From an uncultured Clostridia bacterium (GTDB lineage Bacteria > Bacillota > Clostridia > Christensenellales > CAG-138), in contig CALVLD010000003.1 in assembly GCA_944336475.1 (NCBI GenBank), positions 56,493-120,492 of the forward strand: a stretch of 64,000 nucleotides of DNA, written 5' to 3'. The notes below the pieces were generated by a model, which did not search any database, was not told the DNA's origin, and saw nothing but the letters and a program-made list of their open reading frames with translations. A program made the translations under genes and the position numbers. Each line of letters begins with the position of its first letter. The stretch's first letter is position 1. Below are positions 1 through 8,345 of the stretch, one piece after another.

Positions 1-720
1 AAGATGCATTCCGTAAAGAGCATGGAGCGGCGGCTCGAAAGGGAGCGTGCGGAGCTGACCGAAGCTCCTGTGACGGAGCTGACAATGTTCTGCACACTAC
101 CGGAGGTGAAGCTGCCGCCACGCAAGGAGATATTGAGGCTGCGCCTCCCCTGTCTCTGCGTTGGAAGCAGGGTGTTGGCAAGGGATATCGAACTTGACGT
201 CAACGCCTCGGAGCATATCGCACTGATAGGCAGAAACGGCGCAGGCAAGACGACTCTGTTACGGCTCATATCGGACATACTGCTGCAGAGGACGGATATT
301 CGCTGCTTCTACATGCCTCAGACATATGACGAGCTGCTGCCAATGGACGGCACGCCTGTGGATTTTCTGGCACCGTCAGGCAGAAAGGAGAATGTTACAG
401 CAGCGCAGACATATCTTGGCAGCGTGCGCTACACTGCGGATGAGATGCTCTCCCCCATTGGCTCGCTGTCGGGCGGGCAGAGGGCAAAGCTGCTGTTCGT
501 CAAAATGGCCATGGATGGGTTTGATGTACTGGTGCTTGATGAACCAACACGCAACTTCAGCCCCCTCTCGACACCCGTTATCCGCCGAATGCTCGCCTCC
601 TTTGGGGGCTGCATAATAAGCGTGACGCATGACCGCAAGTATCTCTCGGAGGTCTGCACCCGTGTGTATGAGCTGACCGAAAGCGGACTTTGCGATACCT
701 CCCGATATGGCGTGCGATAA
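1..720 (+). CDS. ABC-F family ATPase, C-terminal part (5' end outside window)
   Basis: The reading frame is open to the first base, so the N-terminal half lies outside the window. What is seen is the end of the inter-domain linker (basic, helical) and a complete second ABC domain: Walker A GRNGAGKTT (about residue 76), signature LSGGQRAKLLF, Walker B VLVLDEPTRNFSP and a switch histidine in SVTHDRKYL. The DEPTRNFSP form is typical of soluble ABC-F proteins of the Lsa/Msr/Vga type. These lack membrane segments and act on the ribosome, either as translation factors or as antibiotic resistance (target protection) proteins. Which of the two cannot be decided without the linker loop and N-terminal half. 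It ends 155 bases before prs, which has its own promoter. Confidence 0.85.
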   Translation, partial: KMHSVKSMERRLERERAELTEAPVTELTMFCTLPEVKLPPRKEILRLRLPCLCVGSRVLARDIELDVNASEHIALIGRNGAGKTTLLRLISDILLQRTDIRCFYMPQTYDELLPMDGTPVDFLAPSGRKENVTAAQTYLGSVRYTADEMLSPIGSLSGGQRAKLLFVKMAMDGFDVLVLDEPTRNFSPLSTPVIRRMLASFGGCIISVTHDRKYLSEVCTRVYELTESGLCDTSRYGVR

Positions 721-741
721 ATGATATATTGCTGCCGAAGA

Positions 742-770
742 TTGAAGGCGAGAGCATGTTCTGCTATAAT
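742..770 (+). promoter_or_regulatory. Promoter for prs
   Basis: TTGAAG (742-747), 17-base spacer, TATAAT (765-770). It lies about 105 bases before the chosen prs start, in the gap after the ABC-F gene. Confidence 0.65.
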
Positions 771-874
771 TACGTTACCGGGTGGAGGCGGCGTGTTTTG
801 CCGTCGTGCCCATGGGGGGACAATTTAACACAACGGCTTTCCGATACTCTAATTACGAAGGGATGGTTCTGTTA

Positions 875-1900
875 ATGAGCGAAGGCAGCGGTATTATCAA
901 GATTTTTGCCGGCAGCGGCAGTGAGAAATTTGCAGACCGCATGTGTGCCTATCTCGGCACGACGCGCGGCGCTTCCACGACTATCAAGTTCTCTGAGGGG
1001 AATATCTACGTCCGTGCGGACGAGTCCATCCGCAATAAGGATGTTTACATCGTTCAGACCATAGGGCGCAACCCCAATGATGAGTTTATGGAGCTTCTGT
1101 TCTGGGTGGATGCCTTTCGCCGCGCAAGCGCAAATTCCATCACGGCGATAATCCCCTACTTTGGCTATGCCAAGGCGGACAAGAAGGACGAGCCCCGTGT
1201 GTCCATCCGTGCCCGTGTGTGCGCGGACTGCATCGAGGAGGTCGGAGTTGACCGTGTTGTCACGATGGATCTCCATGCTGCACAGGTGCAGGGCTTTTTT
1301 AAAAAGCCGGTGGATCACCTCTACGCCCGTCCCCTGCTCTGCGCATACGCAAGGCGTGCAGGGCTGTTGGATGACAACATCGTGGTCGTCTCACCGGACG
1401 CAGGCTTTGCCAAGCGTGCCCGTCTGTTCGCGGATGATCTGGGCTGCAATGTAGCAATAGGCGACAAGGTTCGCACCTCTCATGACGAAAATGCCAAGGT
1501 GCTTGAGATAATCGGTGAGGTAAAGGGCAAGAGCTGCATAGTGGTGGATGACTTCACCAACAGCGCAGGCACCATAACCGATGTTGCCCACGGGCTTGCC
1601 GACAAGGGCGCAAAGCATATATATGCCTTCCTCTCCCATGCCATGCTCGACTCCAGGGGCGTTAAGCGCATCGAGGACAGCCCCATAGAGCAGCTCATAG
1701 TGACCGACACGGTAGACTGTCCCGATATCGCCAAATGCTCCACCAAGATCCGTGTTATTTCCGCAGCTCCGCTGTTTGCGCTTGCGGTCAAGACGATACA
1801 CGACCGTCTGCCCATGGCACACATGTTTACCCATCTGCCGAAGCGCATGCTCGATATGAGCTTTGCGCAGCAGCTTTCGTTCGATTCGCTGAAGCACTGA
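875..1900 (+). CDS. prs: Ribose-phosphate pyrophosphokinase (PRPP synthase)
   Basis: Makes phosphoribosyl pyrophosphate from ribose 5-phosphate and ATP, the entry metabolite for purine, pyrimidine, histidine and tryptophan synthesis; cytosolic. The N-terminal segment IKIFAGSGSEKFADRM, the ribose/ATP loop YFGYAKADKK, the VTMDLHAAQVQGFF segment and the PRPP-binding loop CIVVDDFTNSAGT are all present. At 341 residues it is somewhat longer than the usual ~315. The open frame extends upstream to 782, but ATG 875 is chosen because GAAGGG precedes it by a workable distance and family similarity starts here; ATG 863 is the alternative. A terminator follows directly, so it is likely monocistronic. Confidence 0.93.
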   Translation: MSEGSGIIKIFAGSGSEKFADRMCAYLGTTRGASTTIKFSEGNIYVRADESIRNKDVYIVQTIGRNPNDEFMELLFWVDAFRRASANSITAIIPYFGYAKADKKDEPRVSIRARVCADCIEEVGVDRVVTMDLHAAQVQGFFKKPVDHLYARPLLCAYARRAGLLDDNIVVVSPDAGFAKRARLFADDLGCNVAIGDKVRTSHDENAKVLEIIGEVKGKSCIVVDDFTNSAGTITDVAHGLADKGAKHIYAFLSHAMLDSRGVKRIEDSPIEQLIVTDTVDCPDIAKCSTKIRVISAAPLFALAVKTIHDRLPMAHMFTHLPKRMLDMSFAQQLSFDSLKH

Positions 1901-1925
1901 TAAATATATCAGTCTGCCATATGAC

Positions 1926-1951
1926 GAAAAAGCGGTGGATGCCGCTTTTTC
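1926..1951 (+). terminator. Rho-independent terminator after prs
   Basis: Hairpin AAAAAGCGG / CCGCTTTTT with a short loop followed by T residues, 26 bases after the prs stop. The A-rich left arm would also allow use on the other strand. Confidence 0.75.
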
Positions 1952-1969
1952 CGCCTCCAGGAGAGCTTT

Positions 1970-3265
1970 ATGGATCTGTTCACCAACACCGCACGTCAAA
2001 GCGCGCCGCTTGCGGATCGTATGCGGCCCCGCACGCTGGATGAGTTTGTCGGCCAGGAGCATATAGTCGGCCGCGGCAGGCTGCTTCGCCGTGCCATTGA
2101 GACCGATACGCTCCAGTCAAGCATATTCTGGGGGCCTCCCGGCTGCGGCAAGACCACACTCGCATCCATAATCGCCAACACCACGGGCAGTGCATTTGTA
2201 AAGCTCAATGCCGTGACGAGCGGCGTAAAGGAGCTCAGAGACGTACTTGCGGAAGCGGAGAGCTGCCTGCGCATGTACGGCAAGAGCACATATCTGCTGC
2301 TTGACGAGTGCCATCGTTGGAGCAAAACTCAGTCGGACGCCCTCCTGCCCGCCCTTGAAAACGGCACGGTGCGGTTCATAGGCTCCACGACCGAAAATCC
2401 CATGATAGCCATGACGGGGGCTATAGTCAGCCGGTGCAGGCTGTTTCAGTTCTATCCGCTCTCCGTCGAAGATGTTAAAAGCTGCGTGCTTGCCGCACTT
2501 AAGGATAGGGATCGGGGCCTCGGCAATTACGATACCGCAGTTGATGAGGATGCCCTTCTGCACATATGTCATGTCGCAAACGGAGATGTCCGAACGGCTC
2601 TCAACGCCATAGAGCTTGCCGTGCGCACCACCGAGCCGGAGGGCGGAATCATACGCATCACCTCCGGGATAGCTGCGGAATCCATACAGAAAAAGGTGTC
2701 ACGGCTTGACGATCAGCAGCTCTATGATATGCTCTCCGCATTCTGCAAATCTCTCCGGGGCGGCGACAGCTCCGCTGCGCTTGCATGGTTCGGCAGGCTC
2801 ATATACGCCGGGCTTGACCCACGGATAATATGCCGCCGCATAATCGCACACGCCTCCGAGGACATTGGGCTTGCAAACCCTACGGCGATGCAGCAGGCGG
2901 TCGCTGCGGCACAGGCGTTGGAGCTTATCGGCATGCCGGAGGCAAGGCTTTCCATAGCCCAAGCCATAATATTCCTGTGCGAAAGCCCCAAGTCCAACTC
3001 GGTGGTGATGGCGGTGGATGAGGCGTTTGCCGATGCCGAAAGCACGCTGGACGAGCCCGTGCCCATACATCTGAGGGACACATCCTTCCACGGTGCGAAA
3101 AAGCTCGGGCATGGCATGGGCTACAAGTATCCGCATGACTATCCCAACCATGAGGTGGCGCAGGAGTATATGCCCCCCTCCGTGAAGGGGAAGATCTATT
3201 ATCGCCCGGGCGAGCTCGGCACAGAGGCCAGAATAAAAGCTCGTCACGACAGCAGAAACACCTGA
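1970..3265 (+). CDS. rarA: Replication-associated recombination protein A (RarA/MgsA AAA+ ATPase)
   Basis: AAA+ clamp-loader-like ATPase that acts at stalled replication forks. N-terminal segment ADRMRPRTLDEFVGQEHIVG, Walker A GPPGCGKTT (about residue 50), Walker B LLLDECHRW, sensor 1 GSTTENP, and the C-terminal RarA tetramerisation domain with the segment MGYKYPHDYPNHEVAQEYMP. Full length for the family at 431 residues. The Walker B is usually DEIHRF; here the position after DE is Cys and F is Trp, which should not affect ATP binding. ATG 1970 follows CAGGAG by 7 bases. Confidence 0.93.
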   Translation: MDLFTNTARQSAPLADRMRPRTLDEFVGQEHIVGRGRLLRRAIETDTLQSSIFWGPPGCGKTTLASIIANTTGSAFVKLNAVTSGVKELRDVLAEAESCLRMYGKSTYLLLDECHRWSKTQSDALLPALENGTVRFIGSTTENPMIAMTGAIVSRCRLFQFYPLSVEDVKSCVLAALKDRDRGLGNYDTAVDEDALLHICHVANGDVRTALNAIELAVRTTEPEGGIIRITSGIAAESIQKKVSRLDDQQLYDMLSAFCKSLRGGDSSAALAWFGRLIYAGLDPRIICRRIIAHASEDIGLANPTAMQQAVAAAQALELIGMPEARLSIAQAIIFLCESPKSNSVVMAVDEAFADAESTLDEPVPIHLRDTSFHGAKKLGHGMGYKYPHDYPNHEVAQEYMPPSVKGKIYYRPGELGTEARIKARHDSRNT

Positions 3266-3286
3266 TTGAAATTGTTCAATAAGCGG

Positions 3287-3315
3287 TTGACATTTCTCAT
3301 CGTCTGCCTTATAAT
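3287..3315 (+). promoter_or_regulatory. Consensus promoter for the pheST T-box leader
   Basis: Exact consensus: TTGACA (3287-3292), 17-base spacer, TATAAT (3310-3315). It starts the leader RNA containing the T-box. Confidence 0.85.
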
Positions 3316-3329
3316 ACCCCTGTTCAAAG

Positions 3330-3600
3330 GCCGTGAAGGGGCAAAAGGGTTTTATCCTGCTTCAAGAGAGGCGTGACGGTGCAGCATGGCTGCACAGGCT
3401 GGGAGCATGTCGCAGGAGCGCCCGCAAAAGTTCTCCCTGGAGCTGCGGCGGTGAAGCGGATATGTATCCGTGCGTAGTCGCCGTCGGGTTTGCCCGTTAC
3501 AGCAAAAACGTCATCTGAGGCGGCTCATGTGATGTAAGGTGCGTTTGCACGAATGTGGGTGGTACCACGGGGGTTTTTCTTCCGTCCCATGATTCCATGT
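3330..3600 (+). promoter_or_regulatory. T-box riboswitch of pheST
   Basis: The ~300-base leader before pheS ends with the hallmark T-box sequence GGGTGGTACCACGG (about 3557-3570), followed by a GT-rich run and CTTCCGTCCC, which can pair with it as terminator. Upstream lie the long Stem I region and a plausible Phe specifier (TTC near 3430). T-boxes bind uncharged tRNA and switch on the downstream synthetase; here tRNA-Phe is expected because pheST follow. The specifier position is a guess, the T-box itself is not. Confidence 0.9.
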
Positions 3601-3646
3601 TTGGAGCAGGCGTTTTATTTTTTATCTATCCGAAAGGAGTTTTTTA

Positions 3647-4675
3647 ATGAATCAGGAGCTTTTGATGATACAGGAAGAGGCTCTGCGTGAGCTGGAGACC
3701 GTATCGAATGAGGATGAGCTTAACAAGCTGTCCGCCGCCGTTTTGGGCAGGGGCGGTAAGCTCACGGCCATACTGCGCACCATGGGCAAGCTCTCCCCCG
3801 ATGAAAGGGCTGCTCTCGGTCAGGCGGCAAACGCCGTTAAGCAGGAGCTTTCCGACCGCATAGAGCAGCGTCGTGCAGAGCTTATAGAGAGTGCCGATCG
3901 TCAGCGCATAGAGCGTGAGGCAATCGACGTCACCGCACCCGGTGTGCGCCGTGCCGTGCCAATGGGTGCGCTCAATCCGCTTACACAGGTATATCGTGAG
4001 ATCCGCGATGCCCTCATAGGGCTTGGCTTTACGACATTCTCCGGCCCCGAGGTGGAGTATGATGAATACAACTTTACGCTTTTGAACCTGCCTCCGAACC
4101 ATCCGGCAAGGGATATGCAGGACACATTCTATGTAAATGACAAGGTGCTTTTAAGGACGCACACCTCCCCCTGTGAAGCAAGGGCGTTGCAGACGATCAA
4201 GCCTCCGTTCAGGCTTGTGATACCCGGCAGGTGCTTCCGTGTGGATGAGCCGGATGCCAGCCACAGCCCAATTTTCATGCAGATAGAGGGGCTTGTTGTG
4301 GACAGGAACGTCACCCTGGCAGACCTCAAGGGCACCATTGATTCCTTCGTGAAGGCCGTGTTCGGCGAGAATGTGCAGTCCAGGCTCCGTCCGAGCTACT
4401 TTCCCTTCACGGAGCCCTCTGCCGAGGTCGATATCTCCTGTGCGATATGCGGCGGCAAGGGTTGCAGCTCCTGCAAGGGCACCGGCTGGATGGAAATAAT
4501 GGGCTGCGGCGTCACCAACCCCCACGAGATAGAGAACTGCGGCTATGATCCCCGTGAGTGGAAGGCGTTTGCATGGGGCGTTGGCGTTGATCGTGTTGCA
4601 TGCCTCAAGTATGGCATAAGCGACATAAGGCTCATCTACGAGGGCGACGGAAGATTCTTGTCGCAGTTCAAATAA
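3647..4675 (+). CDS. pheS: Phenylalanine-tRNA ligase alpha subunit
   Basis: Catalytic subunit of the (alpha-beta)2 phenylalanyl-tRNA synthetase. The N-terminal coiled coil (about residues 1-85) is followed by the class II core: motif 2 VIPGRCFRVDEPDASHSPIF, the segment RPSYFPFTEPSAEVDISC, and motif 3 GVGVDRVACLKYGISDIR. Length 342 is normal. A zinc-like CxxC..CxxC loop (CAICGGKGCSSCKGTG) lies inside the catalytic domain, as in many Firmicutes. ATG 3647 follows AAAGGAG. It is the first gene of the T-box-controlled pair, 21 bases before pheT. Confidence 0.96.
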   Translation: MNQELLMIQEEALRELETVSNEDELNKLSAAVLGRGGKLTAILRTMGKLSPDERAALGQAANAVKQELSDRIEQRRAELIESADRQRIEREAIDVTAPGVRRAVPMGALNPLTQVYREIRDALIGLGFTTFSGPEVEYDEYNFTLLNLPPNHPARDMQDTFYVNDKVLLRTHTSPCEARALQTIKPPFRLVIPGRCFRVDEPDASHSPIFMQIEGLVVDRNVTLADLKGTIDSFVKAVFGENVQSRLRPSYFPFTEPSAEVDISCAICGGKGCSSCKGTGWMEIMGCGVTNPHEIENCGYDPREWKAFAWGVGVDRVACLKYGISDIRLIYEGDGRFLSQFK

Positions 4676-4696
4676 TTCGGAAAGGAGCGTTTAGAT

Positions 4697-7111
4697 ATGA
4701 AGCTGCCTCTTAAATGGTTGAAGGAGTATGTCGATTTTGATGTGACTCCCGAGGAATTCGCCGAAAGGATGCTCCTGCGAGGCTTTGAAGTCGCAGAGAT
4801 CATCCCCGAGATGGAGGGCATCTCAAACGTCTATGTCTGCGAGATAACCGCCATAGAGCCTCATCCCAATGCCGACAAGCTGAGAGTCTGCGCCGTTGAT
4901 ATAGGCGCCGAGGAGCCCCTTCAGATAGTCACCAACGCCGCAAATGTAAAGGTCGGAGACCAGGTTCCCGTCGCTACCGACGGCGCAACTCTGCACGGCG
5001 GACTTAAGATCGCTCCCACTAAGATGCGCGGCGTGTACAGCGCCGGTATGTTCTGCGGCAACGAGGAACTGGGCATAACCAATATCGACTACGATAATGC
5101 CGAAAACGGCGGTGTGCTCGTTTTCAACGAGCCGCATCCCAACGGTCAGCGTGTACAGGAGGCGTTAGATCTTGACGACTGCATATTCGACATAGAGCTG
5201 ACCCCCAACCGTCCCGACTGCCAGAGCATAGTAGGCATATGCCGTGAGGCTGCCGCCGCACTCGGCCAGCGGTTCAACGAGCCCGTCATTCGTCGTGTTG
5301 AGGGCTACGGCGACTGCACCGACGTTGCACAGGTGACTGTCAAAAATCCGACTCTCTGCCCGAGATACTGCGCCCGTGTGGTCACCGATCTCAACATCGA
5401 GCCCTCCCCCAAGTGGATGCAGAGGAAGCTCAAGGCAGTGGGGCTCCGTCCCATAAACAACATAGTCGACATCACCAACCTCGTGTTGGTCGAATACGGC
5501 CATCCCATGCACGCATTTGACCTTGCCTGCGTTGCAGACAGCCACATAGTGGTGCGCAATGCAGAGGAGGGCGAGCGCGTGTTCACGCTTGACGGCAAGG
5601 AGAGGGCGATGACCGCCGATATGCTCCTCATAGCAGACCCCACCAAGGGCGTTGGCATTGCCGGTGTTATGGGCGGCCTCAATAGCGAGATAACCCCCGA
5701 TACCCGTGCCACGCTGTTTGAGAGCGCAGTGTTCCGTCCCGAGAACATACGCTCCACCGCAAGGAAGCTCCGCCATGTGACGGATTCCGCCGCTCGTTTC
5801 ATAAAGGGAGTTGAACCCGTCAATGCGGAAAAGGCGCTCCTCCGGGCGATAGAGCTTGTGGACGATCTGCACGCAGGACGTGTAATGGGCGGCATGATAG
5901 ACGTCTGCTCTGCCGATATAGACGAGAAGCTGGTGCGTGCAAGCGTGAAGCATATCAACTCCATACTCAACACCGAGCTCTCCGCAGAAACGATGGCGGA
6001 GCTGCTCGGCTCCATCAATATCGAGGCCGTTCCTACCGGCGATGTGCTGAACATCCGTGTTCCCCACTACCGCACCGACATCGAGGACAGCATCGAGACC
6101 GATTGGGACATTGCGGAGGAGATCGGCAGGCTCTACGGCTACACCAATATAGGGCCCACGCTCATGCGGGGCGACACCTTCCGAGGCAGGATAAGTCCTG
6201 CATTCCGCGACGAGGATCTCATAAAGGACACCATGGTGGCGCTCGGCTGTTTGGAGCTTTATAACTACAACTTCATCTCCCCTGCCGAGATAGAGCTGCT
6301 GCGCATCCCCGAGGGCGACGAGCGGCGTAAGACAGTGAAGCTCCTCAACCCCTTTGGTGAAGACCAGAGCCTCATGCGTACCGAGCTTGCAGGCGGCCTT
6401 ATCCGTGTGGCATGCCTCAACCTTAACCGCAAGACGGGCTTTGGCCGCTTCTTCGAGGTGGGCAACGTTCACTTTGACAATGCCGATCTGCCCGAGGAGC
6501 GGAAGCATCTGGGCGTCATCCATTTTGGCAGCGAGGAGAGCTTTTTCACGCTCAAGGGCACTCTGGAGGCTCTGTTTGAAAAGCTCGGCATAGACAATGT
6601 CCGCTTTGAGCGCGGCGGCTCAGAGTATCTGCATCCCACGCAGAAGGCCGTTATCCGTGTAAACGGCGAGGTCTTGGGTGAGATCGGTGCGGTGCACCCC
6701 TCCGTCCGCCGTGACTACGGGCTGAATACGGAGGCGTTCATAGCCGAGCTCGATGTTGAAAGGCTCTGTGCGCATCGCATCCGTGTGAGAAAGTACGCTC
6801 CCCTGCCCAAGTACCCCACCGTGCCCAGGGATATTGCCATAATTGTCGACGAGGCGACAGAGGCGCAGCAGGTCATCGATGTAATACTTGCCGCAAAGGT
6901 GAAGGTCACTGTCGAGAATGTGCGTCTGTTCGATGTCTACCGTCCTGCACGCCCGGGCGACAAGGGCATACCCGAGGGCAAGAAGAGCATGGCGTTTAGC
7001 TACACGCTGCGCTCCGATGAGAGAACCCTTACGGATGAGGATATCACTCAGGCGTTCAACGCAATACTTAAGGCTCTCCGGTTCCGGCTCGGTGCCGAGC
7101 TTAGGGCCTGA
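4697..7111 (+). CDS. pheT: Phenylalanine-tRNA ligase beta subunit
   Basis: Beta subunit, 804 residues, usual length. Domains in order: N-terminal region, tRNA-binding OB fold (about 40-155, segment HPNADKLRVCAVDIG), B3/B4 editing domain (about 210-385), B5 (about 405-475), the degenerate synthetase core, and the C-terminal ferredoxin-fold anticodon-binding domain (about 710-804, PKYPTVPRDIAIIVDE). It binds tRNA-Phe and hydrolyses mischarged Tyr. ATG 4697 follows GAAAGGAG. Co-transcribed with pheS under the T-box. Confidence 0.96.
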   Translation: MKLPLKWLKEYVDFDVTPEEFAERMLLRGFEVAEIIPEMEGISNVYVCEITAIEPHPNADKLRVCAVDIGAEEPLQIVTNAANVKVGDQVPVATDGATLHGGLKIAPTKMRGVYSAGMFCGNEELGITNIDYDNAENGGVLVFNEPHPNGQRVQEALDLDDCIFDIELTPNRPDCQSIVGICREAAAALGQRFNEPVIRRVEGYGDCTDVAQVTVKNPTLCPRYCARVVTDLNIEPSPKWMQRKLKAVGLRPINNIVDITNLVLVEYGHPMHAFDLACVADSHIVVRNAEEGERVFTLDGKERAMTADMLLIADPTKGVGIAGVMGGLNSEITPDTRATLFESAVFRPENIRSTARKLRHVTDSAARFIKGVEPVNAEKALLRAIELVDDLHAGRVMGGMIDVCSADIDEKLVRASVKHINSILNTELSAETMAELLGSINIEAVPTGDVLNIRVPHYRTDIEDSIETDWDIAEEIGRLYGYTNIGPTLMRGDTFRGRISPAFRDEDLIKDTMVALGCLELYNYNFISPAEIELLRIPEGDERRKTVKLLNPFGEDQSLMRTELAGGLIRVACLNLNRKTGFGRFFEVGNVHFDNADLPEERKHLGVIHFGSEESFFTLKGTLEALFEKLGIDNVRFERGGSEYLHPTQKAVIRVNGEVLGEIGAVHPSVRRDYGLNTEAFIAELDVERLCAHRIRVRKYAPLPKYPTVPRDIAIIVDEATEAQQVIDVILAAKVKVTVENVRLFDVYRPARPGDKGIPEGKKSMAFSYTLRSDERTLTDEDITQAFNAILKALRFRLGAELRA

Positions 7112-7140
7112 CCGACAGTTATTCCTGATGGGAGGCGGCT

Positions 7141-7839
7141 ATGGCTATCTGTGCGGCGACCTGCCCCTGCTGCGGGCGGGACATAGGCTTTGATGAAACT
7201 GTCAGGGAGTACACCTGTATTTTCTGCGGCGCAACGCTCATAACCGCCGCTCTTACCAAGGAGAAGCTCGACGGCAGGGGCGCTGCCGGAGCTTCGTCGG
7301 ATGCTGCGGAGAGCCCCGTACCCCCGCAGGCAGAGCGTCCGCATCGCGATCGCCATCACCCGGAGCATCACCATCACGAGCACCATCACCGCGAGCATGG
7401 GCATGCGCCCCTTTCCGATGAGGAGAGGAAGGATATGCTGATACGCAAGACAAGGCTCAAACAGGAGCTGAGGGACATAGTCAAGGAGATCGATGTGTTG
7501 AGGAGCAGGCGTTCCCGATACAAGACACGCTTGAAGCTCGCAAAGGCGTTGACTGCGATCGGCGCAATATTTACAGCCGCAGCGCTTATCATCGTATTCT
7601 TTGTGCTTGACAGCGATTTCGACAGCCGTGTGATGCGGCTGCTTGTCGCCGCTGCGTCGGCGTTCCTGTGCGGAGCGACGCTTATCATAACCGCTGCCGT
7701 GGTCAAAGCGCAGGCGAAGAGGTCAAACGACAGGTTGGAGGACACAATCTCCAATAAGAAAAAGCTGCGCGACGGGCTTATAGGCAAGTTGGACCGCATC
7801 AGCAGCAGGCTCGAAAGTTCCGAGCAAAATAATTCTTAA
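7141..7839 (+). CDS. Membrane protein with N-terminal zinc ribbon and histidine-rich linker (unknown function)
   Basis: Not assigned to a named family. Residues 1-40 hold a zinc-ribbon pattern, CPCCGRD...CIFCGA. Residues about 60-90 form a linker with a dense cluster of histidines (well over ten in thirty residues), a likely Zn/Ni/Cu-binding stretch. It is followed by a basic coiled coil (about 95-138), two hydrophobic segments (about 139-160 and 168-188) and a second charged helix. The pattern suggests an inner-membrane protein whose cytosolic head senses or buffers metal, but this is inference. ATG 7141 follows GGGAGGCGG. It sits 29 bases after pheT and could be read through from it. Confidence 0.8.
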   Translation: MAICAATCPCCGRDIGFDETVREYTCIFCGATLITAALTKEKLDGRGAAGASSDAAESPVPPQAERPHRDRHHPEHHHHEHHHREHGHAPLSDEERKDMLIRKTRLKQELRDIVKEIDVLRSRRSRYKTRLKLAKALTAIGAIFTAAALIIVFFVLDSDFDSRVMRLLVAAASAFLCGATLIITAAVVKAQAKRSNDRLEDTISNKKKLRDGLIGKLDRISSRLESSEQNNS

Positions 7840-7845
7840 AAAATT

Positions 7846-7873
7846 GGGAACCTTTGCATGGGCTGCTGCGTTT
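7846..7873 (+). promoter_or_regulatory. Putative ECF-sigma promoter (site 1 of 4)
   Basis: GGGAACCTTT (7846-7855), 11 bases, then TGCGTTTTA from 7867. The same two boxes with the same 11-base gap occur at 10014, at 26889 (minus) and before the sigma-like gene at 56368 (minus). GGAAC...CGT with about 17 bases between them is the typical layout of ECF sigma promoters. Confidence 0.65.
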
Positions 7874-7877
7874 TATT

Positions 7878-7985
7878 ATTGAGAAGGGAGTCAAGGACTC
7901 TGCTTTCTCTCTTTCCTCCTCCTTCTGATTTGTTGGTGAAACTCCCGGGTGCGTGTTTACACTCGGGAGTTTCATCTTGTTCAAA
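7878..7985 (+). ncRNA. Candidate small RNA with anti-Shine-Dalgarno segment (unit 1)
   Basis: Begins where the ECF-like site would start transcription. It holds a 5' hairpin (GAGAAGGGAGTC / GACTCTGCTTTCTC), an unpaired pyrimidine stretch containing CCTCCTCCTTCTGATTTG, then a stable hairpin (GAAACTCCCG / CGGGAGTTTC, 7935-7976) that could end transcription although its T-run is weak. No credible protein is encoded. The same build and the CCTTCTGAT core recur in the unit at 26757-26857. Target pairing to ribosome binding sites is inferred. Confidence 0.5.
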
Positions 7986-8060
7986 GGCGAGGAACAGGGC
8001 GCAGGCCCTGCTCCTCTGAAGTTGGGTCATTCGAAGATCCCGTCAAAAGGCTTCTTCGAA

Positions 8061-8240
8061 TCAGCGTGAACGGTAGCTTCCGCAGAGGCTTTCATCCGCA
8101 GGCTTGCCCGTGTGACTGTGACAATCACAGCAGGGCTGAACCTCGATCCGTGAGAGCTTGCAGTAGGAGCCATTGTCATTGAATCGGCAGCTTGTCACCT
8201 GACAGCCGATCGTTTGACATCCGATCTTCTCCTGTGTCAT
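8061..8240 (-). CDS. Small cysteine-rich DUF1540 protein
   Basis: A 59-residue protein with the DUF1540 pattern: IGCQ..GCQVTSCRFND....YCKLSRIEV, then a second cysteine group CCDC and a single late Cys. It probably binds a metal; function unknown, and small DUF1540 proteins are common in spore-forming Clostridia. The frame extends upstream to 8330, but ATG 8240 is preferred: AAAGGATGG lies upstream and the conserved part starts just after it. It lies downstream of ribU on the same strand, separated by a hairpin (8302-8327). Confidence 0.8.
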   Translation of the reverse strand: MTQEKIGCQTIGCQVTSCRFNDNGSYCKLSRIEVQPCCDCHSHTGKPADESLCGSYRSR

Positions 8241-8301
8241 AAGATCGATACCATCCTTTCGCTCGACTTGTTCCACGGGAACGATAACAGTATGTGAAAT
8301 C

Positions 8302-8327
8302 AAGGGGTGCGCTATGCACCCCTTGGG
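8302..8327 (-). terminator. Hairpin after ribU
   Basis: AAGGGGTGC / GCACCCCTT palindrome with a 5-base loop, followed on the minus strand by GATTT. It lies just downstream of the ribU stop. The T-run is weak, so partial read-through to the DUF1540 gene is possible. Confidence 0.55.
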
Positions 8328-8345
8328 CATGGAAATAATTGAATT

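Noticed and set aside
1..720. Calling the ABC-F fragment a resistance gene
   Set aside because: N-terminal half and linker tip are outside the window; housekeeping ABC-F proteins share the same C-terminal features.
5165..6523. 452-residue minus-strand open frame inside pheT
   Set aside because: Shadow of a well-supported plus-strand gene; it has low-complexity His/Val-rich translation and no ribosome binding site.
7141..7839. Reading the His-rich protein as a nickel-transport or hydrogenase factor
   Set aside because: No hydrogenase or urease genes nearby; histidines alone do not assign it.
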